Assembly: GCA_963771715.1 (NCBI GenBank)
Contig: CAVYUQ010000023.1
Coordinates: 124,001 to 188,000, forward strand
Direction of reading: 5' to 3'
Source of the DNA: JACVRW01 sp963771715
GTDB taxonomy: Bacteria; Actinomycetota; Thermoleophilia; Solirubrobacterales; Thermoleophilaceae
DNA: 64,000 nt
The notes under the pieces: model-generated
Seen by the model: the letters and a program-made list of their open reading frames with translations, nothing else
The model's database searches: none
What the model was told of the DNA's origin: nothing
Program-made: the position numbers and the translations under genes
In this document: piece after piece, positions 52,000 to 60,123 of the stretch
Layout: every line of letters starts with the position of its first letter
Numbering within the stretch: position 1 is the first letter of the stretch

Positions 52000-52992
52000 T
52001 CATCCCAGTACCGCGCGCTCGACGCTCTCGATGTCCGGCTCGCACGGGACCACGCTCGCCGCGCGGTTCATCGCGGTCTGCGGGTCCTTGAGGCCGTGCC
52101 CCGTGAGCACGCACACCACCCGGCCCTCGGCGCCGTACTTGAGCAGCCCGGCCACCGACGCCGCGGAGGCCGGCTCGCAGAACACGCCCTCGCGCGCGCC
52201 GAGCAGCGTGTACGCCTCCAGGATCTCCGCGTCCGACACCGCCCGCACCTCGCCGCGCGACGCCGTGAACGCGTTCATCGCGTCCTCCCAGCGCGCCGGG
52301 TTCCCGATCCGGATCGCCGAGGCCACCGTCTCCGGGTTCTCCACCGGGGCCCCGTGCACGAGCGGCGCCGCGCCCTCGGCCTGGTAGCCGTGCATGCTCG
52401 GCGCGGTCCCGTACTCCTGGAAGCCCTTCCACCACGAGGTCACGTTGCCGGCGTTGCCGACCGGGATGCAGAGCACGTCCGGGGCCTCGCCGAGCTCGTC
52501 GCAGACCTCGAACGCGCCCGTCTTCTGCCCCTCGATGCGGAACTCGTTCACCGAGTTCACGAGCGCGATCGGGTGCCGGTCCGCCAGCTCGCGCACGAGC
52601 GCGAGCGCCTCGTCGAAGTTCCCGCGCAGCGCGATCACGCGCGCGCCGTGCATCAGCGCCTGGGCGAGCTTGCCGGTGGCGATCTTGCCCTCCGGCACGA
52701 TCACGGCCCCTCGCAGCCCGGCGCGCGCCGCGTACGCGGCCGCGCTCGCGGCGGTGTTGCCCGTGGAGGCGCAGATCACCGCCTCCGCCCCCTCGCCGAT
52801 GGCGGCGCTCACCGCCACGGTCATGCCGCGGTCCTTGAACGAGCCGGTCGGGTTCGCGCCCTCGAGCTTCAGGAACACGTCCGCGCCGGTCAGCGACGAG
52901 AGCTGCGGGGCCGGGATCAGCGGGGTGTCGCCCTCGCCCATCGTGACCAGCGGCTCGACGGGCAGGCGCTCGCGGTAGCGCCAGAGACTCAG
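52000..52992 (-). CDS. thrC: Threonine synthase (ThrC), apparent CTG start
   Basis: PLP enzyme converting O-phosphohomoserine to threonine, 330 residues. The PLP lysine is in NPTGSFKDRGMTV; ICASTGNTAASAAAYAA and VPVGNAGNVTSWWKGF are the PLP-phosphate and substrate loops. Homologues begin MSLWRYRE...P as I recall. Here that sequence is encoded from CTG (CTG AGT CTC TGG), which overlaps the hom stop as CTGA and follows GAGGAG by five bases. No ATG, GTG or TTG lies nearby in frame until the internal MGEGDTP, which is too late. Confidence 0.95.
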   Translation of the reverse strand: MSLWRYRERLPVEPLVTMGEGDTPLIPAPQLSSLTGADVFLKLEGANPTGSFKDRGMTVAVSAAIGEGAEAVICASTGNTAASAAAYAARAGLRGAVIVPEGKIATGKLAQALMHGARVIALRGNFDEALALVRELADRHPIALVNSVNEFRIEGQKTGAFEVCDELGEAPDVLCIPVGNAGNVTSWWKGFQEYGTAPSMHGYQAEGAAPLVHGAPVENPETVASAIRIGNPARWEDAMNAFTASRGEVRAVSDAEILEAYTLLGAREGVFCEPASAASVAGLLKYGAEGRVVCVLTGHGLKDPQTAMNRAASVVPCEPDIESVERAVLG

Positions 52993-54213
52993 AACGTCTC
53001 CTCGATCACGCGGATCACGCGCGGCGCCTCGCGCACGAAGTCGAGCCGCGAGAGCAGGTCCACCGCCGCCCGGAACTTCGACTCGAGCACCGGGTGCATG
53101 ACCATCACGAGCCGCGCCTCGTCGCCTAGCCCCTTCTGCACCACCGACTTGATCGAGACGTCCTGCATGCCGAGGATCTCCGCCACCTGGGCGAGCACGC
53201 CCGGGCGGTCCGCCACCTCGAGATGCAGGTAGAAGGAGAACTCCGTGTCCGTCACGAGCGGCACGTCCTCGGCTGGAGGCACGAGCGACGGCGGCGGGAT
53301 CATCGCCGAGACCACGTCGCCCAGCACGGCGCTCGCGGTCTGGATCCCGCCGGCGCCCGGCCCCGAGAGGGTGATCTCGGTGATCGCCGGCGACTCGATC
53401 GTGACCGCGTTGAACGCGCCGTTCACCGAGGCCAGCGGGTGGTCGGCGTAGAGGAAGGCCGGGTAGACGTGCACCGCGATGCCGCTGTCGATCCGCTCGG
53501 CCGAGCCGATCAGCTTCAGCGACAGCCCCAGCTCCTTCGCGTAGGCGATGTCGTCCGCGGTCAGGCGCTCGATGCCCTCGTAGCTCACCTCGTCGAGCCG
53601 CACGGCCGCGTTGAACGCCAGCCGCGCGAGGATCGCCATCTTCGCCGCGGCGTCCTTGCCGGTCACGTCCTCGGTCGGGTCGGCCTCCGCGTAGCCGAGC
53701 CGCTGCGCGTCCGCCAGCGCCTCCTCGTAGGTGGCGCCGGTGCGCGCCATCTCGCTGAGGATGTAGTTCGTGGTGCCGTTCACGATCCCGTGGACGCGCT
53801 CGATGTGCGCGGCGGCGAGGGTCTCGGACATCACCCGGATCGCCGGCACCACGCCCGGCGACCGCGCCCTCGAAGCGCACCTGGACGCCGCCCTTGCGCG
53901 CGGCGTCGAACACCTCCTCGCCGTGCTGCGAGAGCAGCTGCTTGTTGGCGGTCACGACATGGCGGCCGGCCTCGAGCGCGCGCAGCACGTAGTCGCGCGT
54001 GGGATCGATGCCGCCCATCAGCTCGACGATCAGGTCGCTGCGCTCGAGGATGTCCTCGAAGTCGCCGCGGCTGCGGGTGAGCACGCCGGAGATCTCCGGG
54101 CGCAGGCCCACCTCGGCCTCGATGGCGTCCGCGCGCTCCTCGAGCAGGCCGGCGAAGGCGGAGCCCACGGTGCCGTGTCCCAGCACGCCGATGCGGAATG
54201 GTTCAGCGGTCAC
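52989..54213 (-). CDS. hom: Homoserine dehydrogenase with ACT domain (frame break near 53857)
   Basis: Reduces aspartate semialdehyde to homoserine, about 408 residues. The NAD(P) motif IGVLGHGTVGSAFAGLL and VTANKQLLSQHG lie in the N-terminal frame. One extra G near 53857 precedes VVPAIRVMSETLAAAHIERV, GIVNGTTNYILSEM and GYAEADPTEDVTGKDAAAK (catalytic lysine region). A C-terminal ACT domain (HLEVADRPGVLAQVAEILG) suggests feedback inhibition by threonine. GTG 54213 lies inside the 3' end of lysA (11-base overlap). Confidence 0.95.
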
Positions 54214-55436
54214 GCAGTGTCAGATCGTCGTAGGTCTCCCGGCGGACGACAACGCGGGCGTCGCCGTCGCGACAGAAGATCACCGGCGGCCGCGGCACGG
54301 CGTTGTAGTTGTTCGCCATCGCGTGCCCGTAGGCGCCGGTGGCCGGGATCACGAGGATGTCGCCCACGCGCGGGTCGTTCAGCGGCACGTCGCGAACCAG
54401 GACGTCGCCGGACTCGCAGTGCATGCCGGCGATCGTGCAGACGTCGGTGCCGCCAAAGCGGTCGGCGATCTCGGCCTCGTAGCGCGCGCCGTAGAGCATC
54501 GGGCGCAGGTTGTCGGACATCCCGCCGTCCACGGCCACGTACGTGCGCACGTCCGGGATACGCTTCACGGTGCCGACGGTGTACACCGTCACACCCGCGT
54601 TCCCCACGAGCGCGCGGCCGGGCTCGCAGAGCACCGTCACACCCTCGGGCGCGTGCCGCAGCAGCGCCTCCACGTATTCCTCGATCGAGGGCGCGCTCTC
54701 GTCGGCCGTGTACGCGATCCCCAGGCCGCCGCCGAGGTTCAAGAGCGGGTAGTCGCCCATGGCGGCCAGCACCTCCGCCAGCTTCTCGAACACCTCCACG
54801 TCGAGGATCTGCGAGCCGATGTGCGCGTGCAGCCCGCACAGCTCGAGCCCCGCCGCCTCGCAGGCCTCGACGGCGCGCGGCACGTCGCTCATCGGGAATC
54901 CGAACTTGGAGTCGACCTGCCCGGTCTGGATGTACGAGTGCGTGCTCGGCTTGATGCCGGGCGTCACGCGCACCATCACCCGCTGCGGCGCGCCCGCGCA
55001 GCCGCTCGATCTCGTCGAACGAGTCGACCACGATCTGGCCGATGCCGCTCTCGAGCGCGTAGTCGAGCTCGGCCGGCGACTTGTTGTTGCCGTGCAGGTA
55101 GAGCCGCTTCGGATCCATGCCCGCGGCGAGCGCCAGATGCAGCTCGCCTCCCGAGGCCACGTCGGCGGACAGCCCCTCCTCCGAGAACAGCCGGTAGACC
55201 GCCGTGCAGGGGAACGCCTTGCTCGCGTAGATCACCTCGAAGCGCTCCGTGCGCGCCCGGAATGCCTCCACGAACGCCCGCGCGCGGGCGCGCATGTCGT
55301 CCTCCGCGTAGACGTACGCGGGGGTGCCGAACTCCGCCGCGAGCTCGACCACATCGCAGCCCCCGACCTCGAGCCGGCCGCGCTCGTTCAGGCGCGAGCC
55401 AAGGGGATAGACATGCGAGACCGCGAGCGCCGACAT
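54203..55436 (-). CDS. lysA: Diaminopimelate decarboxylase (frame break near 54995)
   Basis: PLP enzyme making lysine from meso-diaminopimelate, about 411 residues. The N-terminal frame has FGTPAYVYAEDDMRARARAF and the PLP lysine in IYASKAFPCTAV. After one extra G near 54995 the rest follows: VMVRVTPGIKPSTHSYIQTG, GLHAHIGSQI, LNLGGGLGI, LCEPGRALVGNAG, CESGDVLVRD and GAYGHAMANNYN. Start ATG 55436. It heads the aspartate-family operon lysA-hom-thrC-thrB. A CATAAT hexamer lies 12 bases upstream, and a divergent hydrolase gene starts 26 bases away. Confidence 0.95.
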
Positions 55437-55462
55437 CGTCGAGCGGCGATTATGAAGCAGCG

Positions 55463-56201
55463 ATGCGCCACCCCACGCCCACACCGCCCGAGCTCGGCAC
55501 CCACGACGGCCTCTCGTACGCGCTGTTCGTCCCGGACGACGAGCCGGTCGTCGGCGTGGTGATCCTGCACGGCGCCGGCTCTGCCAAGGAGAGCCACTTC
55601 GACTTCGCACGCGGCTGCCGGGAGGACGGGATCGCGGCACTCGCGTACGACGCACGGGGCCACGGCAGGACCGGCGGGCGGCTTCGGCCCGGGCGCGTTC
55701 GAGGACGCGCTCGCGATGGTCGAGCTGCTGCGCGAGCACGCTCCGCGCGTGGCGCTGCGCGGGAGCAGCATGGGCGGCTTCCAGGCGATCCACGCGGGAG
55801 CCCTCGCCTCGGGCGCGGGGTCGCGCGGAGTGTGCGCCGTGGTCGCGATCTGCCCGGCGCCGGGGGACGGGCTCCTGCGCTTCCTGCGCTCGAGCCAGCC
55901 GATCGAGTTCGAGTGCGACGCCGAGGCCTGCGGACCGTGGCTCGAGTCGCTCGACCTGTACGAGGCGGCGGCGAGCCTGGGTCCCGAGACGTCGCTCCTG
56001 CTGATGCACGCGCGCGGCGACGAGCAGGTGCCGTACACGGTCAGCGAGCGGCTGTACGAGGCCGCGCGCGAGCCGAAGCGACTGTTGCTCGTCCCGGGCG
56101 GGCACCACCGATCGGTGCAGCACGACCTGGAGCTCCAGGCCGCGTCGCGCAAGTTCATCCGCGACGCGGCCCGGCGCTCCGTGGCGCCTCCCGCTACCTG
56201 A
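55463..56201 (+). CDS. Alpha/beta hydrolase (frame break near 55678)
   Basis: Small serine hydrolase, about 245 residues. The N-terminal frame gives VVGVVILHGAGSAKESHFDF and ALAYDARGHGRTGG. After one extra G near 55678 it continues FGPGAFEDALAMVELLREHA, the nucleophile elbow RGSSMGGFQA, LLMHARGDEQVP (acid) and PGGHHRS (His). No signal peptide. ATG 55463. Substrate unknown. Divergent from lysA, convergent with the Gly-rich protein gene (8-base overlap). Confidence 0.86.
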
Positions 56202-56809
56202 GCGCCGCGTCGAGGCCCGGCACACCGAGGCCCGGCACGACACCTTCCACCGCGCCGACCGTGTCGCCGAGCGGCGCGGGCAAGGGCAGTCCGCCCCCGT
56301 TGTTGGCCCCTCCCGGCGCGCCGTGACCCGCGTCGCGGCCGGCCTTGCCCGGCCCGTCCCCGCCGGGCGTGCCGCCCCCTGAGCCCGTGCCAGGCGCACC
56401 GTCGCCCGAGCCCGCGCCCGGGGAGCCGCCGTCGGTGCCGCCGTCCAGCGTGCCACCCCCAGTGCCCCCGTCCGCGAGACCGCCTCCCGCGAGGTCGTCT
56501 CCGGCGCCCTCGCCGGCGCCTGGCACGCGCCCGAGGACGGGACCGCCGCCGGCGACCTCCCGCAGGCCGCGCGTGCCGCCTCCGCCGAGCGCCGAGCGCA
56601 CTCGGTCGGCGCGGCCCCCGCGCCGTGCGATCGGCCCACCACGCGTCCTCCTCGACGACGATCCGCTCCAGCGGGCTCGCAGCTCCGTCGGCATCGGCCG
56701 GTCCTTCGAGTGCCGCGGCCCCGCTTCCCACGAGCAGCAGAATCACGACCGAGGCCGTCAACAGCCCCGTGGTCCCGAGCACACCGAGATAACCCTTCGC
56801 CGCCTTCAT
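56194..56809 (-). CDS. Gly-rich single-pass membrane protein (frame break near 56615)
   Basis: Not recognised. From ATG 56809 (TTG 56848 possible) it reads MKAAKGYLGVLGTTG, a hydrophobic helix (LLTASVVILLLVGS), then an acidic, Trp-containing stretch (LERIVVEEDAWWADRTARG). After one extra G in a run of five the frame continues RADRVRSALGGGG and a ~110-residue tail dominated by Gly, Asp, Ser, Thr and Pro in GG, DGG and PGG repeats. The tail ends in a hydrophobic LPLPAPLGDTVGAVEGVVPG segment. A cell-surface spacer is possible. Compositional bias makes a shadow reading hard to exclude for the tail. Confidence 0.5.
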
Positions 56810-56910
56810 CGCGTCAGCGGGAGATACCCCTGCGGCGATCAGCCCCAACGCACGCTGGACGAAGATTCGACGCGCAACGCCGCTCTGCCTGGACGGATGT
56901 CGCCGTCCCC

Positions 56911-56932
56911 TAACTGAGAATCATTCTCGTTA
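56911..56932. promoter_or_regulatory. Zur/Fur-type box upstream of the metal ABC operon
   Basis: GAGAATCATTCTC (56916-56928) is a perfect 6-1-6 palindrome, extended by TAAC (56911-56914) and GTTA (56929-56932). TGAGAATCATTCTCG is close to the mycobacterial and Streptomyces Zur consensus (TGAAAATCATTTTCA type). With a ZnuB-like operon directly downstream, zinc repression by Zur is the natural reading; a manganese or iron Fur relative cannot be excluded. Confidence 0.8.
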
Positions 56933-56936
56933 GACT
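56931..56936 (+). promoter_or_regulatory. -10 hexamer TAGACT, leaderless metal ABC operon
   Basis: TAGACT starts in the last bases of the Zur-like palindrome, and seven bases separate it from GTG 56944. Repressor binding would cover the promoter. No ribosome-binding site is present. Confidence 0.55.
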
Positions 56937-56943
56937 CGCCCGG

Positions 56944-57768
56944 GTGCCATCGCCGCTCGACCTGGCGGATCTCCCGTTCCTGCGCGAGGCGCTCCTCGAG
57001 CTGCTGCTGCTGGCGGTGACCGGCGGCGTGCTCGGTGCCTGGATCGTGCTGCGGCGGCTCGCCTTCTTCTCGCACGCGGCCGGCTCGGCCACCTTCCCCG
57101 GCCTCGTGGCGGCAGACGCCTCGGGCGTGAGCCCCACGATCGCCGGCCTCGCCGTCGCGCTCGGCTACGCGGGCGGAGTGCAGCGCACGAGCCGCGCCGG
57201 GGGCAAGAGCGCCCGCGACCACGGCGAGGCCACCGCGCTGCTGCTCGTTGCGGCGCTCGCCACCGGCGTGATCCTCGCCAGCGACGTGTTCGAGTCCGGC
57301 GCCGCGGTGGATCGGCTCCTGTTCGGCACCCTGCTCGGCCTCGACACGGCCGACCTGGTGCTCTCCGCGGTGGTGGCCGTGGTGGCGGCAGCGGGCGCCC
57401 TCGCACTCGGCCGAACGTGGTCGGCGGTCGGCTTCGACCCCGACGGCGCCGACGCCCTCGGGCTCCCGGCGGCGCGCGCGGACATGCTGCTGCTCGCCCT
57501 GGTGGCCGTGGCGGCCGTCGCGGCGATCCCCGCGGTCGGGGCGCTGCTCGTGACGGCGATCTACGTGCTGCCGGCGGCGGCCGCCCGCATGTTCACCACG
57601 AGCATCCGCGGGCTGGTGGCCTGTGCGCTCGGCGTCGCGCTGGCCGAGGGCGTCCTCGGGCTCTACCTCGCGTACTGGCTGGACGTGCCGGCGGGCCCGC
57701 CGGTGGCGGTGCTCGGAGCGCTGGTGTGCCTGGTCCTGGCGGCGGTCACCGGACGGTCGGCGGCGTGA
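56944..57768 (+). CDS. znuB: Zinc/manganese ABC transporter permease (ABC-3 family, first)
   Basis: Membrane channel of a ZnuABC-type importer, 274 residues with about eight hydrophobic segments. LGAWIVLRRLAFFSHAAGSA and the cytoplasmic loop FDPDGADALGLPAARADMLL are characteristic of the ABC-3 family; the latter docks to the ATPase. Start GTG 56944 behind a Zur-like box. It overlaps the ATPase gene by 4 bases (GTGA). No substrate-binding protein gene is adjacent, so it must lie elsewhere in the genome. Confidence 0.9.
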   Translation: MPSPLDLADLPFLREALLELLLLAVTGGVLGAWIVLRRLAFFSHAAGSATFPGLVAADASGVSPTIAGLAVALGYAGGVQRTSRAGGKSARDHGEATALLLVAALATGVILASDVFESGAAVDRLLFGTLLGLDTADLVLSAVVAVVAAAGALALGRTWSAVGFDPDGADALGLPAARADMLLLALVAVAAVAAIPAVGALLVTAIYVLPAAAARMFTTSIRGLVACALGVALAEGVLGLYLAYWLDVPAGPPVAVLGALVCLVLAAVTGRSAA

Positions 57769-58518
57769 ACGCCACGGCCGTCCGGGTCGAGCAGCTCGCC
57801 GCGGGCTACGGCGGCGAGCCGGTGCTCGAGCACGTGACCATGGAGGCGCAGGCCGGCCAGTCGGTGTGCGTGCTCGGCCCGAACGGCGGCGGCAAGACGA
57901 CCCTGTTCCGCGTGCTCCTCGGCGAGCTCGAGCCGACCGCGGGCAGCGTCGAGCTCAGCGGCCGCCCCGCCTACATGGCGCAGACCGAGCGCACCCGCCT
58001 CGACTTCCCGGTCACGGCACTGGACGTGGCGGTGATGGGCACGCTCGCGGCCGGGCGCTGGTGGCTGCCGCCGCGCCGCCGCGACCGCGACGCCGCGGCG
58101 GTTGCGCTCGAGCGGGTCGGCCTCGCCGACGTGGCGCGGCGTTCGCTTCGGCGAGCTCTCGGGCGGCCAGCGCCAGCGCGCCCTGCTCGCCCGCGCGCTC
58201 GTGCAGGACGCCCGCGTGCTGCTGCTCGACGAGCCGCTGTCCGGCGTGGACCCGGCCAGCGCCAGGCTGATCAGCGGCGTCTTCGACGAGCTGCGCTCCG
58301 AGGGCCGCGTGCTGCTCGTGGCTAGCCACGACGTGGAGAGCGCCCGCTCCTTCGACCTCGTCCTCTGCCTCAACGGCCACCAGGTGGCCTTCGGGGCGCC
58401 GGCCGAGACCCTCAACCGCGCGGCGCTCCAGGCCACCTACGGACGCGAGCTGATCGTGCTCGAGGACGGCGGCGGCACGCGCGCGGTCACGGTCCAGCAC
58501 CACGAGCACGGCCACTGA
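57765..58518 (+). CDS. znuC: Zinc/manganese ABC transporter ATPase (frame break near 58141)
   Basis: Energises metal uptake; about 250 residues. The N-terminal frame has Walker A VLGPNGGGKTTLFRVL and the Q-loop AYMAQTERTRLDFP. After one extra base near 58141 it continues RFGELSGGQRQRALLARAL (signature), VLLLDEPLSGVD (Walker B) and LLVASHDVES (H-loop). The C-terminus is His-rich (QHHEHGH), which may sense or bind zinc. GTG 57765 overlaps the first permease; the second permease starts two bases after the stop. Confidence 0.92.
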
Positions 58519-58519
58519 C

Positions 58520-59489
58520 ATGGACGTGCTCGACTTCCTGGTCGACCCCCTGCGCTCCGGCATCGACCGGCGCGCGCTGCTCGAGCTGGCACTGGTGGGA
58601 GGGTTCTGCGGCGCGCTCGGCTTCTGGGTGGTCACGGAGCGGCTCGCGTACAGCGCCGAGTCGCTCTCGCACGGCCTCCTCCCCGGCCTCGTGCTCGCGG
58701 CGCTCGCGGGCGCGCCGCTCCTGCTCGGCGCCGGCGGCGGAGCGCTCGTGGCCGCTGCGCTGATCGCCTTCGCGGCGCGCGACCCGCGCATCGGCCCGGA
58801 CACCGGCACCGCCGTGGCGGTCACCGGCCTGGTGGGGCTCGGCGCGCTGCTGGCGCTCGCGCCCGACTCCCCGCAGCGGCTCGAGGAGCTGCTGTTCGGG
58901 GACCCGCTCGGGGTCACCGACGGCGACCTGGCCGCGGCGGCGGTGCTGCTCGTGCTGGGCGGCGCCGCGCTCGTGGCCCTTCATCGCCCGCTCTCGGCGG
59001 TGGCCTTCGACGCGGGCGGCGCGGCCGCGCGTGGGCGTTCGGCCGGCACTGCTGCGGCTCGTGCTGCTCGTGCTGCTCGCCGCCGCCGTGGCGGTGGCGG
59101 TCCAGGGGCTCGGCACCCTGCTCGTGCTGGCCGTGCTGATCGGGCCGCCGCTGGCCGTGAGGCATCACGCGCGCAGCCCGGCGCGGGCGATGCTCGCCGG
59201 CGCCGCCGTGGCGGTGGTGGCCGGCGTCGTCGGCATCGAGGTCTCGTTCCACGCGCACAGCGCGGCCGGCGCGTCGGTGGCCCTGGCGCTCTGCGCGGCG
59301 GCCGCGCTCGGAAGCGCGCTCAGGCGGTCGCCGGGCGCGGGCGCGGCGCGGCGCGTGGCCACGATCCCGGCGCCGAGCGCAAGCATTGCCAGGGCGATGA
59401 GCTGCGGCTGGGTGAGGCCGACCACCACGTCCTCGTTGCGGCGGATGAACTCGACCAGGAAGCGCTCGATGCCGGCGAAGATCAGGTAG
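58520..59489 (+). CDS. Zinc/manganese ABC transporter permease (ABC-3, second; frame break near 59033)
   Basis: Second membrane subunit of the same importer, suggesting a heterodimeric channel. The N-terminal frame has GGFCGALGFWVVTERLAYSA, ESLSHGLLPGLVLAALAG and ALHRPLSAVAFDAGGAAA. After one extra G near 59033 it continues GVRPALLRLVLLVLLAAAVA and LGTLLVLAVLIGPPLAV. The family-like sequence ends near LGSALRRSPG (about 59330). The remaining frame to 59489 reads antisense to lgt, so the true stop is probably lost to another sequence error. Confidence 0.82.
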
Positions 59490-60074
59490 AGGCCGAACAG
59501 CATCCCGGGTGCCACGCGGTCGCGGAGCCGCCACAGGACCAGCGCCGGCCAGGCCCATCGCCAGCGTCTCGTAGACGGGAGTCGGGTGGACCTCGTCGGT
59601 GGTGGGCACGGTGCCGTCGGGGTACGCCATCGCCCAGGGCAGGTCGGATTGGGTGCCGTAGTCGCCGTCGCCGGAGAGCTGGCAGCCCACGCGCCCGACG
59701 GCGTAGCCGATGGCGAGCGGCACCGCCGCGGTGTCGAACAGCTCCCAGCCGAGCCAGCGCCGCCAGCGCGCCCACAGGATCACGCCCAGCGCTCCGCCCA
59801 CGAGCCCGCCGAACCAGACGAGCCCGGACCCCGAGAAGATGTTGCCGAGCAGGTCGTCGGACACCTTGTCCCAGTTCTGGAGCACGTAGTCCACGCGCGA
59901 GCCGACGAGGCCTCCGACCAGCGCGGCGAAGGTCATCTCGTACGCCCAGTCGGGCGGGCGGCCGAGCTCCGCCAGGCGCCGGTTCACCAGCAGGCCCGAG
60001 GCCAGGAAGGCGAAGGCGAAGCAGATGCCGAACGTCTTCAGCTCGAGCGGGCCGATGTGAATCTCTGGCTGCAC
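59165..60074 (-). CDS. lgt: Prolipoprotein diacylglyceryl transferase (frame break near 59546)
   Basis: Attaches diacylglycerol to the lipobox cysteine of prelipoproteins, such as those at 2905, 18428 and 36810. From GTG 60074: IHIGPLELKTFGICFAFAFL, LVGSRVDYVLQN, SGLVWFGGLVGGALGV and the family signature region IGYAVGRVGCQLSGDGDYG. Then HPTPVYETLAMGLA, and after one extra base LVLWRLRDRVAPGMLFGLYL and FLVEFIRRNEDVVVGLTQPQ. Normal Lgt sequence ends near 59340. The last ~55 codons run antisense through the permease gene, so the true stop is uncertain. Confidence 0.9.
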
Positions 60075-60111
60075 CGGGGGGCGAAAGCTAGCGGGGAGCC
60101 GGACCCGCGCT

Positions 60112-60117
60112 TACCAT
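60112..60117 (+). promoter_or_regulatory. -10 hexamer TACCAT, probable leaderless subtilase promoter
   Basis: TACCAT, then six bases (GGCCGT), then GTG 60124; no ribosome-binding site is present. Confidence 0.4.
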
Positions 60118-60123
60118 GGCCGT

